From Alphaproteobacteria bacterium (GTDB taxonomy: Bacteria; Pseudomonadota; Alphaproteobacteria; Micavibrionales; Micavibrionaceae): a stretch of 53,564 nucleotides of DNA. The translations under genes and the position numbers were made by a program. The stretch is from NCBI GenBank assembly GCA_020443295.1, contig JAGRIJ010000014.1, positions 1 to 53,564 of the forward strand. Direction: 5' to 3'. Of the stretch, positions 1 through 7,761 are shown piece after piece (the stretch's first letter is position 1; every line of letters begins with the position of its first letter). The notes under the pieces were generated by a model, which did no database searches, had not been told where the DNA came from, and saw nothing but the letters and a program-made list of their open reading frames with translations.

Positions 1-1440
1 GAGGCTTCTTCGCGTTTGCGGATGCAGGTTGATAGCAAGCCCGAGGAAATCGACGAGTTGGACCGCAGGATCATCCAGCTTAAGATCGAGCGAGAGGCGC
101 TGAAAAAGGAAAAGGATCAAGGCTCCAAGGACCGGCTGGAAAAGCTGGAGGTTGAACTCAATCAGCTGGAATCCAAATCTGCGGATTTGACCGGACAATG
201 GAAAGCGGAGAAGGAAAAGCTGAATGCGGCTCAGAAAGTTACTGAAAAGCTGGATAAAGCCCGGATCGAACTGGATAAGGCCGAACGCGAGGGTAACTGG
301 TCGCGGGCGAGCGAGCTGAAATACGGCGTTATTCCAGAACTGGAGCAAAAGCATAAGGAGGCTGCCGCTGCCGGACGGGCGAACCTGATTAACGAGGAAG
401 TCACGCCGGATGATATTGCCAGTATCGTCAGCCGATGGACCGGGATCCCTGTCGATAAAATGCTTGAGGGAGAACGGGAGAAATTGTTGCAAATGGAAAC
501 GAAGTTGCAACAACGTGTGGTCGGGCAGGAAGAAGCGGTCCGCGCCGTATCCAATGCGATCCGCCGTTCGAGGGCGGGGCTGCAGGATCCGCGCAGACCG
601 ATCGGTTCGTTCCTGTTTCTTGGTCCCACAGGAGTGGGGAAGACCGAATTGACCAAGGCGCTGGCCGAGTTTTTGTTTGATGACGATACGGCCATGGTCC
701 GCATGGATATGTCGGAATACATGGAGAAACATTCGGTGGCGCGGCTGATCGGGGCGCCTCCGGGCTATGTCGGATATGAAGAGGGCGGGGCGTTGACCGA
801 GGCGGTGCGGCGCAGACCTTATCAGGTCGTTCTGTTCGATGAAATCGAGAAGGCGCATCCGGATGTTTTTAACATTCTTCTACAGGTGCTGGATGACGGG
901 CGGCTGACCGACGGGCAGGGGCGGACGGTGGATTTCAGCAATACTCTGCTGATTATGACCTCTAATCTCGGCAGCGAGTACCTTGTTCAACAGGCGGACG
1001 GGGCTGATGTCAGCGAGGTTCGGGAGCAGGTGATGAATGTTGTGCGGTCGGCCTTCCGGCCGGAATTTCTCAACCGGCTGGATGAAATCCTGCTTTTTGC
1101 GCGGTTGGACCGGGAGAAGATTGCCGGGATTGTCACTATCCAGCTTGGCTCCCTGCGGAAGCTTCTGTCTGCCCAGCATATTGGGCTTGAGCTGGATGAT
1201 GCGGCCAGGCACTGGCTGGCGGAAAAAGGCTATGATCCGGTTTACGGGGCGCGGCCGCTGAAGCGGGTGATCCAGACCAATATCCAGAACAAGCTAGCGG
1301 AGATGATCCTGCAAGGAGAGGTGCGGGAAGGGGCCAGCGTTCAGGTATCGGCGGATAAGGACCAGCTTACTTTTAGCGTCCATGATTCTCCGGCCCAGAC
1401 GCAGGAGCAGCCCCCGGCAAAACGGAAATCCGTGGCGTAA
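1..1440 (+). CDS. clpB: ATP-dependent chaperone ClpB, C-terminal part (5' end outside window)
   Basis: The open frame runs in from the window edge, so the N-terminal domain and first ATPase domain are missing. What is visible is the charged coiled-coil middle domain (about the first 120 residues, beginning with the typical [11 protein letters not shown] stretch) and then the complete second AAA+ domain. That domain has Walker [10 protein letters not shown], the pore-loop region GYVGYEEGG, Walker [15 protein letters not shown] and the arginine-finger region [12 protein letters not shown], followed by the small C-terminal D2 domain. ClpB is a cytosolic hexamer that works with DnaK to pull apart aggregated proteins after heat stress. 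The ending is normal for the family. The next gene is a lipoprotein after a gap of about 90 bp, so clpB is probably the end of its own transcript. Confidence 0.97.
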   Translation, partial: EASSRLRMQVDSKPEEIDELDRRIIQLKIEREALKKEKDQGSKDRLEKLEVELNQLESKSADLTGQWKAEKEKLNAAQKVTEKLDKARIELDKAEREGNWSRASELKYGVIPELEQKHKEAAAAGRANLINEEVTPDDIASIVSRWTGIPVDKMLEGEREKLLQMETKLQQRVVGQEEAVRAVSNAIRRSRAGLQDPRRPIGSFLFLGPTGVGKTELTKALAEFLFDDDTAMVRMDMSEYMEKHSVARLIGAPPGYVGYEEGGALTEAVRRRPYQVVLFDEIEKAHPDVFNILLQVLDDGRLTDGQGRTVDFSNTLLIMTSNLGSEYLVQQADGADVSEVREQVMNVVRSAFRPEFLNRLDEILLFARLDREKIAGIVTIQLGSLRKLLSAQHIGLELDDAARHWLAEKGYDPVYGARPLKRVIQTNIQNKLAEMILQGEVREGASVQVSADKDQLTFSVHDSPAQTQEQPPAKRKSVA

Positions 1441-1531
1441 AAGAGGGCGTTGTTGTCAGGGCTTGGCCATGCTATAAAGGCCTAGTTGTTTGTTTATTAG
1501 GTAAAATCACTGATACGAAAAGCTGCCATCT

Positions 1532-2164
1532 ATGAAAATTGAATCCCTTCGATACTCTGCATTTGTTTTTGTTTCCGCCCTTTATCTTTCCGGTTGTGTA
1601 ACCACATCTTTGGTCAATACCGGGTTTCAGGACGTTCAGATTTCGTTGCAGGGGGCCGATCATGCGATGTGCCGCGCGCATAACGGAATCGAGCAGTTTA
1701 CGGTTTTTGCGCCGGGGACGCTGCAAGTCAAAAAGAGTACGGAGCCCCTTCGTCTCTCCTGTTCAGCCCATAACCGGACAGTGGATATGACGATTCCGGC
1801 AACAGTCGAGGAAAAGCCTGTCTGGTCCGGATCGTCCAACGGATACGACCTCAAGACCAGCGCGTCCTATCCTCCTGCTGTTAGCGTTGATTTTGGTGTT
1901 TTCAACGGAACGTCTTATACAGCCCCTGTTCCCGCAGTTGAAGCAGAGTCGGCGGTTAGCGCTGCCATGCTGCCAGAGCCTCCGTCCGATCCGGTGGTTC
2001 CGCAAGCCGCTCCGGGGGCAGCTCCCGCACCCGGTCAGGAGGGCAAGGGCGCTTTTATGAGCGTTCTGAAGAAGTTGAGCAGCGATTCCGAAGCAGAGAC
2101 GGCAGAGGAAGATTCCGATGTTGTTGAAATCAAGCCGAACGGTCCGATTTCTCTTTATCCTTAA
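1532..2164 (+). CDS. Putative outer-membrane lipoprotein, function unknown
   Basis: The 210-residue product begins with a hydrophobic signal segment ending in the lipobox LSGC (Cys at about residue 22), so it should be lipid-anchored and exported. After about 120 residues of beta-rich sequence with two cysteines (in AMCRAH and RLSCSAH) comes a Pro/Ala-rich linker, then an acidic tail. The middle part resembles small conserved proteobacterial lipoproteins that carry a PEGA-like beta domain, but I do not recognise a named family. It lies 27 bp upstream of the Mur ligase gene on the same strand, so the two may be cotranscribed. Confidence 0.75.
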   Translation: MKIESLRYSAFVFVSALYLSGCVTTSLVNTGFQDVQISLQGADHAMCRAHNGIEQFTVFAPGTLQVKKSTEPLRLSCSAHNRTVDMTIPATVEEKPVWSGSSNGYDLKTSASYPPAVSVDFGVFNGTSYTAPVPAVEAESAVSAAMLPEPPSDPVVPQAAPGAAPAPGQEGKGAFMSVLKKLSSDSEAETAEEDSDVVEIKPNGPISLYP

Positions 2165-2191
2165 TTCAAACCCACCCTTCTTTTTTCCCTG

Positions 2192-3604
2192 ATGGCCGAC
2201 CCCGATAAAACGAATTATTTTTTCTGCGGGGTCGGTGGCAGCGGGATGACGCCGCTTGCGGCGTATCTGGCTCAGGCCGGCCATCCTGTGAGCGGGTCCG
2301 ACCGTTCGCATGACCAGCAGAAATCTCCCCGGAAGTTTGTGGCTCTGAGTGATGCCGGGATCACGCTTTTCCCGCAGGATGGGTCCGGTATCCTGCCCGG
2401 TACTGATTGTCTGGTTGTTTCCAGCGCGGTGGAGGATAGTGTTCCCGATGTGCGCGCGGCCAAAGCCAGAAATTTACCTATCGTTACGCGCGGACAGCTT
2501 TTGGCCGAGTTGTTCAATGCCGCCAAGGTGCGAATCGCAGTTGCAGGGACAAGCGGTAAATCCACGGTAACGGGTATGACCGGGACAATCCTGACGGGGC
2601 TTGGACTTGATCCTACAGTCGTGAATGGCGGGATCATCCGTAATTTTATGCAGGGCGGGTTTAAGGATTATTTTGCCAATGTCAGGGCCGGACGGCCCGA
2701 TCTGTTTGTTGCCGAGATGGATGAAAGCGACGGGTCAATCGCGTTTTACAAGCCATCGATCGCGCTTCTCAATAATATTGCACTCGATCACAAGCCGATC
2801 GAAGAGCTTCAGGATTTGTTTCTTGATTATCTGAAGCGAACGGAGGGCGCGGTTATCCTGAATAGCGACGACCCGGCCCTGAGAGGATTGCTTCCACGGC
2901 TTCGAGGCCGGGAGGTCCTGACTTACGGGATCGAGGGTGAGGGGCTGAGCCTGCGTGCTGAGGAGATCCGCTACAGACCTGACGGTGTTGATTTTGTTCT
3001 TGCCGTGAAGGACGGGGGGGCTTTTCCTGTGCGGCTGCGTGTTCCGGGCCGGCACAATGTTTTGAATGCGCTGGGGGCCTTATGCGTGGCGATAGCGCTA
3101 AAGGCTGATGTGGGGAAGGCCGTAGAAGCGCTGGAGGCGTTCAGGGGGATTCATCGCCGGATGGAGGTTATTGGAACGGTCCGGGATATTACCGTTCTTG
3201 ATGATTTTGCGCATAACCCGGACAAGATTTCGGCGAGTCTGCAGTCTCTCAAGACTTTTGAAGGGCGGCTGATCGTTTTTTACCAGCAACACGGGTTCAA
3301 GCCTCTGGAGCGGATGCGCAGGGAGTTTGCGGATTCGTTTGTTTCGCATCTTTCACAAGATGATCTGGTTCTGATGCCCGATGTGTTTTATGCCGGGGGG
3401 ACCGTGGAGCGAAAGGTTACGGCTGCCGATTTTGTTACGGATCTTCAGCAGCGGGGGCTGGATGCGCGGTGGAAGCCCACGCGGGAGGAATTGCTGCAGG
3501 TTATCAAACAGGAGGCGCGGCCCGGTGACCGGGTTGTCATTATGGGTGCGCGCGATGACACGCTTAACGAATTTGCGCAGCAGGTGCTTGCAGCTTTAGC
3601 CTAG
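2192..3604 (+). CDS. Mur ligase family protein, MurC/Mpl type
   Basis: This 470-residue protein has the three-domain layout of the muramyl ligases. The N-terminal Rossmann domain begins with the motif FCGVGGSGMTPLA. The ATP-binding P-loop is AGTSGKSTVTGM, followed by EMDESDGS and LNNIALDH in the central domain. The C-terminal domain begins after PGRHNVLNALGAL. MurC adds L-alanine to UDP-MurNAc; Mpl reattaches recycled tripeptide to it. Sequence alone does not separate them here, but the DDFAHNP motif resembles the DDFAHHP of Mpl, with the second His replaced by Asn. The gene is not inside a division/cell-wall cluster, which favours a recycling or accessory role. Its stop codon overlaps the tail of the convergent aminopeptidase gene by four bases. 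Confidence 0.85.
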   Translation: MADPDKTNYFFCGVGGSGMTPLAAYLAQAGHPVSGSDRSHDQQKSPRKFVALSDAGITLFPQDGSGILPGTDCLVVSSAVEDSVPDVRAAKARNLPIVTRGQLLAELFNAAKVRIAVAGTSGKSTVTGMTGTILTGLGLDPTVVNGGIIRNFMQGGFKDYFANVRAGRPDLFVAEMDESDGSIAFYKPSIALLNNIALDHKPIEELQDLFLDYLKRTEGAVILNSDDPALRGLLPRLRGREVLTYGIEGEGLSLRAEEIRYRPDGVDFVLAVKDGGAFPVRLRVPGRHNVLNALGALCVAIALKADVGKAVEALEAFRGIHRRMEVIGTVRDITVLDDFAHNPDKISASLQSLKTFEGRLIVFYQQHGFKPLERMRREFADSFVSHLSQDDLVLMPDVFYAGGTVERKVTAADFVTDLQQRGLDARWKPTREELLQVIKQEARPGDRVVIMGARDDTLNEFAQQVLAALA

Positions 3605-5064
3605 CTTTTCTTTTTTCGCGCTGTTTTCTTCGCCGGTTTTTTATTTCCGTAGCGTTGCTCAATCAGACTGCAAAGCGTGCGAAGGCCCGTATCGGCTCCC
3701 CCTTTGGGGCGTCCTGCTCTTCCGTAAGGCTCCCAAGCATAGATATCAAGGTGAATCCATTCCACAGAAGGGTCCACAAATTCTTTTAGAAAGAGTGCGG
3801 CGTTGATTGCTCCGGCCAGCCCGATTCCCGTGCTGCTGATATCGGCGTTTTCGGTTTTGAGTTCCTTGCGGTAACTTTCCCAGAGCGGCAGGGGCCAGAC
3901 GGGATCATCGACTTCGTTTGTCATAGAGAGTTTGCGGACTTCTTCCAGCGTGTTGTCGCGGTTGGAAAAGAGTGCCGGCAGTTCTGCGCCCAAAGCCGTA
4001 CGTGCGGCGCCGGTAAGGGTGGCCAGGTCGATCAGCAAATCGGGCTTGTCCTTACCTTCACAGGCATAAGTGAGGGCATCGGCCAGAATTAAACGGCCTT
4101 CGGCATCGGTATTGCCGATTTCAACCGTGATTCCCTTGCGGCTTTTCAGAATATCCATCGGACGGAACGATTCGCCGGAGACGGAATTTTCAACTGCCGG
4201 GATCAGGACTCGCAGGCGTATGGGCAGTTTCATGGTCATGATCATGTTGGCAGCGGCCAAGGCATGTGCGGCTCCGCCCATGTCCTTTTTCATGATCAGC
4301 ATGCCTTTTGACGGTTTCAGGTCGAGACCTCCTGTATCAAAACAGACGCCCTTGCCCACAATGGTTACTTTCGGGTTTTTTGCATCGCCCCACGTGATGT
4401 CAATCAGGCGGGGACGGCGCGTGCTGCCTTTCCCCACTGCGAAAACCATGGGGAAGTTTTTAGTCAGCAAATCCTTGTCTCTGACGACCGATATTTTTGC
4501 TTTATGGGTGGTTGTCAATTCCCGCGCAGATTTTTCCAGATCGTCCGGTCCCATGTCATTGGCCGGGATATTGACCAAGGTACGCACAAGGAATGTTGAA
4601 TCCAGAACGGCTTTAATTCTGGTTTGATCGATTTTTTTGTTCAGGAGAAGGAGAGGCTTTTTTTCATCCTTGGCTTTTTTATATGTATCGAAGCGGTAAT
4701 GCTCCAGGGCCCAACCGATCGAGAGGCGTTCAAGTTCTTCGATAGACAGGCCTTTCGGTTCGATTTCAAAGCTCACCGTTTTGAGCATCTTAAGGCTGAA
4801 TCGTCTGGCTATAAAAGCGCTGAGATCAGAACCTTCGGCGTATTTCGCGTTTTTAGAGAGGCTCATGAATATTTGGTTTGCGTTCGCCGTTTCGCTGCGG
4901 ATGACCAGATATTGTCCTTCCCGACCTTCGAAGCCGTTCTCATCAGCGATAGTGCGGATGTGGCGATCCTGGGCTTTTAGCCAATCGGCGAAGTCTTTTT
5001 GTCGAATACAGGTAATGACGATATGGGTCTTTTGTTTTTTTGAGGCAAACTGGTATGAGGGCAT
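3601..5064 (-). CDS. Leucyl aminopeptidase family protein (M17)
   Basis: This is an M17 cytosolic aminopeptidase. The catalytic half is complete: the metal-ligand stretch VGKGVCFDTGGLDLKPS, then MKKDMGGAAHAL, and the family signature NTDAEGRLILADAL. Two metal ions bind at these Lys, Asp and Glu residues and the enzyme releases N-terminal amino acids from peptides as a hexamer. The C-terminus ends in a Lys-rich tail (KKPAKKTARKKKS), which is unusual and could bind nucleic acid, although this is only a guess. I favour the start at 5064, where AGGTTG lies a suitable distance upstream; an in-frame ATG at 5106 would add 14 residues but has no visible ribosome site. It follows the saccharopine-dehydrogenase-like gene on the same strand and may be cotranscribed with it. 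Confidence 0.93.
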   Translation of the reverse strand: MPSYQFASKKQKTHIVITCIRQKDFADWLKAQDRHIRTIADENGFEGREGQYLVIRSETANANQIFMSLSKNAKYAEGSDLSAFIARRFSLKMLKTVSFEIEPKGLSIEELERLSIGWALEHYRFDTYKKAKDEKKPLLLLNKKIDQTRIKAVLDSTFLVRTLVNIPANDMGPDDLEKSARELTTTHKAKISVVRDKDLLTKNFPMVFAVGKGSTRRPRLIDITWGDAKNPKVTIVGKGVCFDTGGLDLKPSKGMLIMKKDMGGAAHALAAANMIMTMKLPIRLRVLIPAVENSVSGESFRPMDILKSRKGITVEIGNTDAEGRLILADALTYACEGKDKPDLLIDLATLTGAARTALGAELPALFSNRDNTLEEVRKLSMTNEVDDPVWPLPLWESYRKELKTENADISSTGIGLAGAINAALFLKEFVDPSVEWIHLDIYAWEPYGRAGRPKGGADTGLRTLCSLIEQRYGNKKPAKKTARKKKS

Positions 5065-5140
5065 TGACGGGCAACCTGAGCATGGATTTATGTTACAGAG
5101 GCCCATTCAATGCTAAAAGTCATAGAAAAACAAGAGTTTC

Positions 5141-7111
5141 CTAGAGTTCTAAATTTGTATCCTCTACAGGCTCCGGGGATAGCGTGTTTATTTCTCCTTC
5201 GGGCAGGGGGGGAGGAGTATCTATGATTGCCTCTATATTCTGAAAGAACCCCGGCGGCAGGCTGGTTCGCGTCTGTAAAGTTGCTTTGACCGTCAGGTAA
5301 TCGCGTTCGATTTCTTCCCGGTAGTCTTCGGGATAGAGGTGGGCCAGCGCCATTTGCTGGGCTTCCGAGAGATAAACCAGAAAGAGCGAAAATTGCGATG
5401 GAACCTTGTCTTCGAGTATGCGGGATTCGGTTTCTTCCGGGGATGTAAATCCAAGGGCCTGCGCCACTGTGTAATCCTGCAGAGATGCTCTGAAGGCATA
5501 GGAAAGGGCATGGAGTTGGGAGACTTCATGGGAAGACGCCAAGGAGGAAATATTGAACTTTCTGCTTAAGAGTTGTTCGATGGCTTCGATTTTGTTTGTC
5601 ATGTCCGGGCCGTCATAGGCTTGGCCTTGGTGCCCGTTGTTGGCGGCAATCTCTACAAATTCGTGAACCCGAAGCATGCCCATCGCGACATGATAGAAAA
5701 AGGCTCTTTCTTCGCGCGGGCGCAATTGATGAAGTTCGCCCAAGCTCAATTTGATGTTGCGTTCGATTTCCAAGCGAACACTTTCCAGATACGCATCGCG
5801 TTGATGCTCACTCATATCGGAAAGATAGATATCATCGTCACGAACCAGAGATGCGCCGAGGTCATACGCGTAAAGCGGGACCTGCATATTATCTTCAAAG
5901 GCTTCGAGCGCGTGAGCCCAGGGAGAGTCCAGCGGAAGACCAAGATCTGAGCGTTTGGCGTGCAGAAGGCTTTTGATATGAGGGTAAGCCTGTCGTGCGA
6001 TATCGAGTGTGGCTTCAAGGGGAAAAAGGGAGGGCGAGTGATCCACGGTTATGGCGCAGGTGTTTGGGCCGACTTCGAGCAGGGGAGCATCAAAATCTGT
6101 GATGCGGTAGTTCGAAAACCTGAGACGGTTTTTATCCGGTGTCGCATCGCAGGTAACGTCTCCGAATACCTGCAATCGGCTACCTCTTTTTTGGGCTGTT
6201 TCGTCATTTGCGAAGGGGCGGCAGGGGCGGTCCGTGTATGTGCAATTAAAAACGAGATCGTAATTTTCCAGACCCTGTAATCCCTTATCATCCGTTTGCC
6301 GGGCGGCCGTTTCTTCCCGGCCCCAAAATTCCGCAGATATTTGGTCCGACGCGTTTAAGTGTCGGTTGACGTCCTTAAGGAAATCCATCGCCCCGTTTGC
6401 CGAACGTCCTCTGGGGCTTCCCAGAATGACAGCCGCAGGAGGGGCCCCGTTGGTTTTTATGGCCTGTTCAATTTCCTGCGTATGAAGGCTAAAAAACTCG
6501 TCCTTGCTGTTATAGGAGGTGGTTGCGAGGCCCACGGGTATCCCATTTATTTTCTGAGCCCAGCATAGAACGCTCATGGCCGCAGTGGCATAACCTGCGC
6601 TGTGCCCAAAGGCATGCGTTCGTTTTCCGTCCTCATCCGTGCAGTATTCGTGGTCGAGGAGAATGGAGTTTGACGCGCCTTCTTCTTCAAACAGGTATCC
6701 GAAAGCAAAGCGCGCCAGCCGTTCGGCCGATCCGAACTGTCCCTTATAGGAATGGTCGAAATGAACATAGGTGTGGTTCAGGATAAAATCCACGCTTCCG
6801 GGCGGTTTGCGCGGAATCTCTTTAACGCCGAGAATTATGCTTTTTGCGCAATTCGGGTCTTCCCGCCATTGGTCATGATCCATCAGAATGAAGTTTTGGG
6901 GGTTGCCCCTCTGCTCGACGGCCCGGGTATATTGCTCATCGGTGAAACATCTTTCGGGCCAGCACACGAGGGCGACTTTAAAACCCTCGCGAGTGAGCTC
7001 GGCAACCTGATGTGGTGTGAGTATCGTGCGGCGCTCGCGATCGAGCGTTTCATCCCGGATCACGAGGTCTATATGGTCTTCTGATGCAGCCTTGGGGGCT
7101 TCTTCAGTCAT
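5141..7111 (-). CDS. Saccharopine dehydrogenase-like (AlaDH/PNT-fold) protein with C-terminal extension
   Basis: The first about 430 residues resemble the NAD-dependent, lysine-forming saccharopine dehydrogenases (LYS1 type). An alanine dehydrogenase/transhydrogenase N-terminal domain starts with RDETLDRERRTILTPHQVAEL, followed by ILNHTYVHFDHSYKGQ, which matches the conserved His/Lys region of that family. A central region with AVILGSPRGRSANGAMDFL corresponds to the nucleotide-binding domain, though its glycine pattern is not the usual GxGxxG. The last roughly 200 residues are mostly helical and charged and have no counterpart that I know in LYS1. The substrate is therefore uncertain: it could act in lysine breakdown or on another opine-like compound. 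It is transcribed from its own promoter region near 7112-7170 and may run into the aminopeptidase gene. Confidence 0.72.
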   Translation of the reverse strand: MTEEAPKAASEDHIDLVIRDETLDRERRTILTPHQVAELTREGFKVALVCWPERCFTDEQYTRAVEQRGNPQNFILMDHDQWREDPNCAKSIILGVKEIPRKPPGSVDFILNHTYVHFDHSYKGQFGSAERLARFAFGYLFEEEGASNSILLDHEYCTDEDGKRTHAFGHSAGYATAAMSVLCWAQKINGIPVGLATTSYNSKDEFFSLHTQEIEQAIKTNGAPPAAVILGSPRGRSANGAMDFLKDVNRHLNASDQISAEFWGREETAARQTDDKGLQGLENYDLVFNCTYTDRPCRPFANDETAQKRGSRLQVFGDVTCDATPDKNRLRFSNYRITDFDAPLLEVGPNTCAITVDHSPSLFPLEATLDIARQAYPHIKSLLHAKRSDLGLPLDSPWAHALEAFEDNMQVPLYAYDLGASLVRDDDIYLSDMSEHQRDAYLESVRLEIERNIKLSLGELHQLRPREERAFFYHVAMGMLRVHEFVEIAANNGHQGQAYDGPDMTNKIEAIEQLLSRKFNISSLASSHEVSQLHALSYAFRASLQDYTVAQALGFTSPEETESRILEDKVPSQFSLFLVYLSEAQQMALAHLYPEDYREEIERDYLTVKATLQTRTSLPPGFFQNIEAIIDTPPPLPEGEINTLSPEPVEDTNLEL

Positions 7112-7170
7112 AATGAACGTGTCTTAACTCCCGTGAATGTTTATGTCAAACATTAAAGTTTTGGGCAGGC

Positions 7171-7761
7171 TTAAGGCCCTGATTTCGGGCCTTCTGAGGG
7201 GAGATTCAGCAGATTCTCAAGATTCTGACCGCTCCATTCAATGGCCCCGACAATTTTGCGCCGGATCGTCATATCCGGCCCAATGATATAGGTTTCGGGG
7301 AACAGAACGGTCCCGAACAGGTCCTGGGCGATTTTTTTTTCAGGATCAAGGCCGATAATCACGTTTGGTGCTTTGGCTTTCTTCTGGAACTCTTCATCGA
7401 AGCGCCTGATAAAAGGTTCTATATTCTCCGGATTTTCATCAACGGAGAGGGCAAGCAGCACGATGTTATCTGGGTATCGGGATGCCAGTTCCAGCAATCC
7501 AGGAAATTCGGCCATACAGGCAGCGCACCACGTTGCCCAGAAATTCAGCAGGATTGTCTTTCCCTGATAGTCCTGCAGGGTTTTTGTCGTTCCGCCGAGG
7601 GTCGGAAAGGAAAAAGCCGGGGCCGGGGTGTTTATCGCTTTTATCTGCTCCGTTTTTATCTGTTCGGTGGAGGAGGTTGCCGGGGGCGTGCTCTCCGACC
7701 AGATTTCCAGTGCCAAACCCAGAATAACCAGCAGAAAGACAATCATGATCTTAGGTTTCAT
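7171..7761 (-). CDS. TlpA/ResA-type thiol-disulfide oxidoreductase
   Basis: The 196-residue product has an N-terminal signal-anchor helix (about residues 5-20) and a thioredoxin-like domain of the TlpA/ResA/DsbE family. It shows the entry strand PAPAFSFPTLGG, the active site FWATWCAACMAEFP (CxxC), and the cis-proline region around VLFPETYIIG. Such proteins face the periplasm and keep the haem-binding cysteines of apocytochrome c reduced. Its start overlaps the end of the CcsBA gene by 11 bp, which fits a joint role in cytochrome c maturation and translational coupling. The tail is Ser/Pro-rich and short. Confidence 0.92.
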   Translation of the reverse strand: MKPKIMIVFLLVILGLALEIWSESTPPATSSTEQIKTEQIKAINTPAPAFSFPTLGGTTKTLQDYQGKTILLNFWATWCAACMAEFPGLLELASRYPDNIVLLALSVDENPENIEPFIRRFDEEFQKKAKAPNVIIGLDPEKKIAQDLFGTVLFPETYIIGPDMTIRRKIVGAIEWSGQNLENLLNLPSEGPKSGP

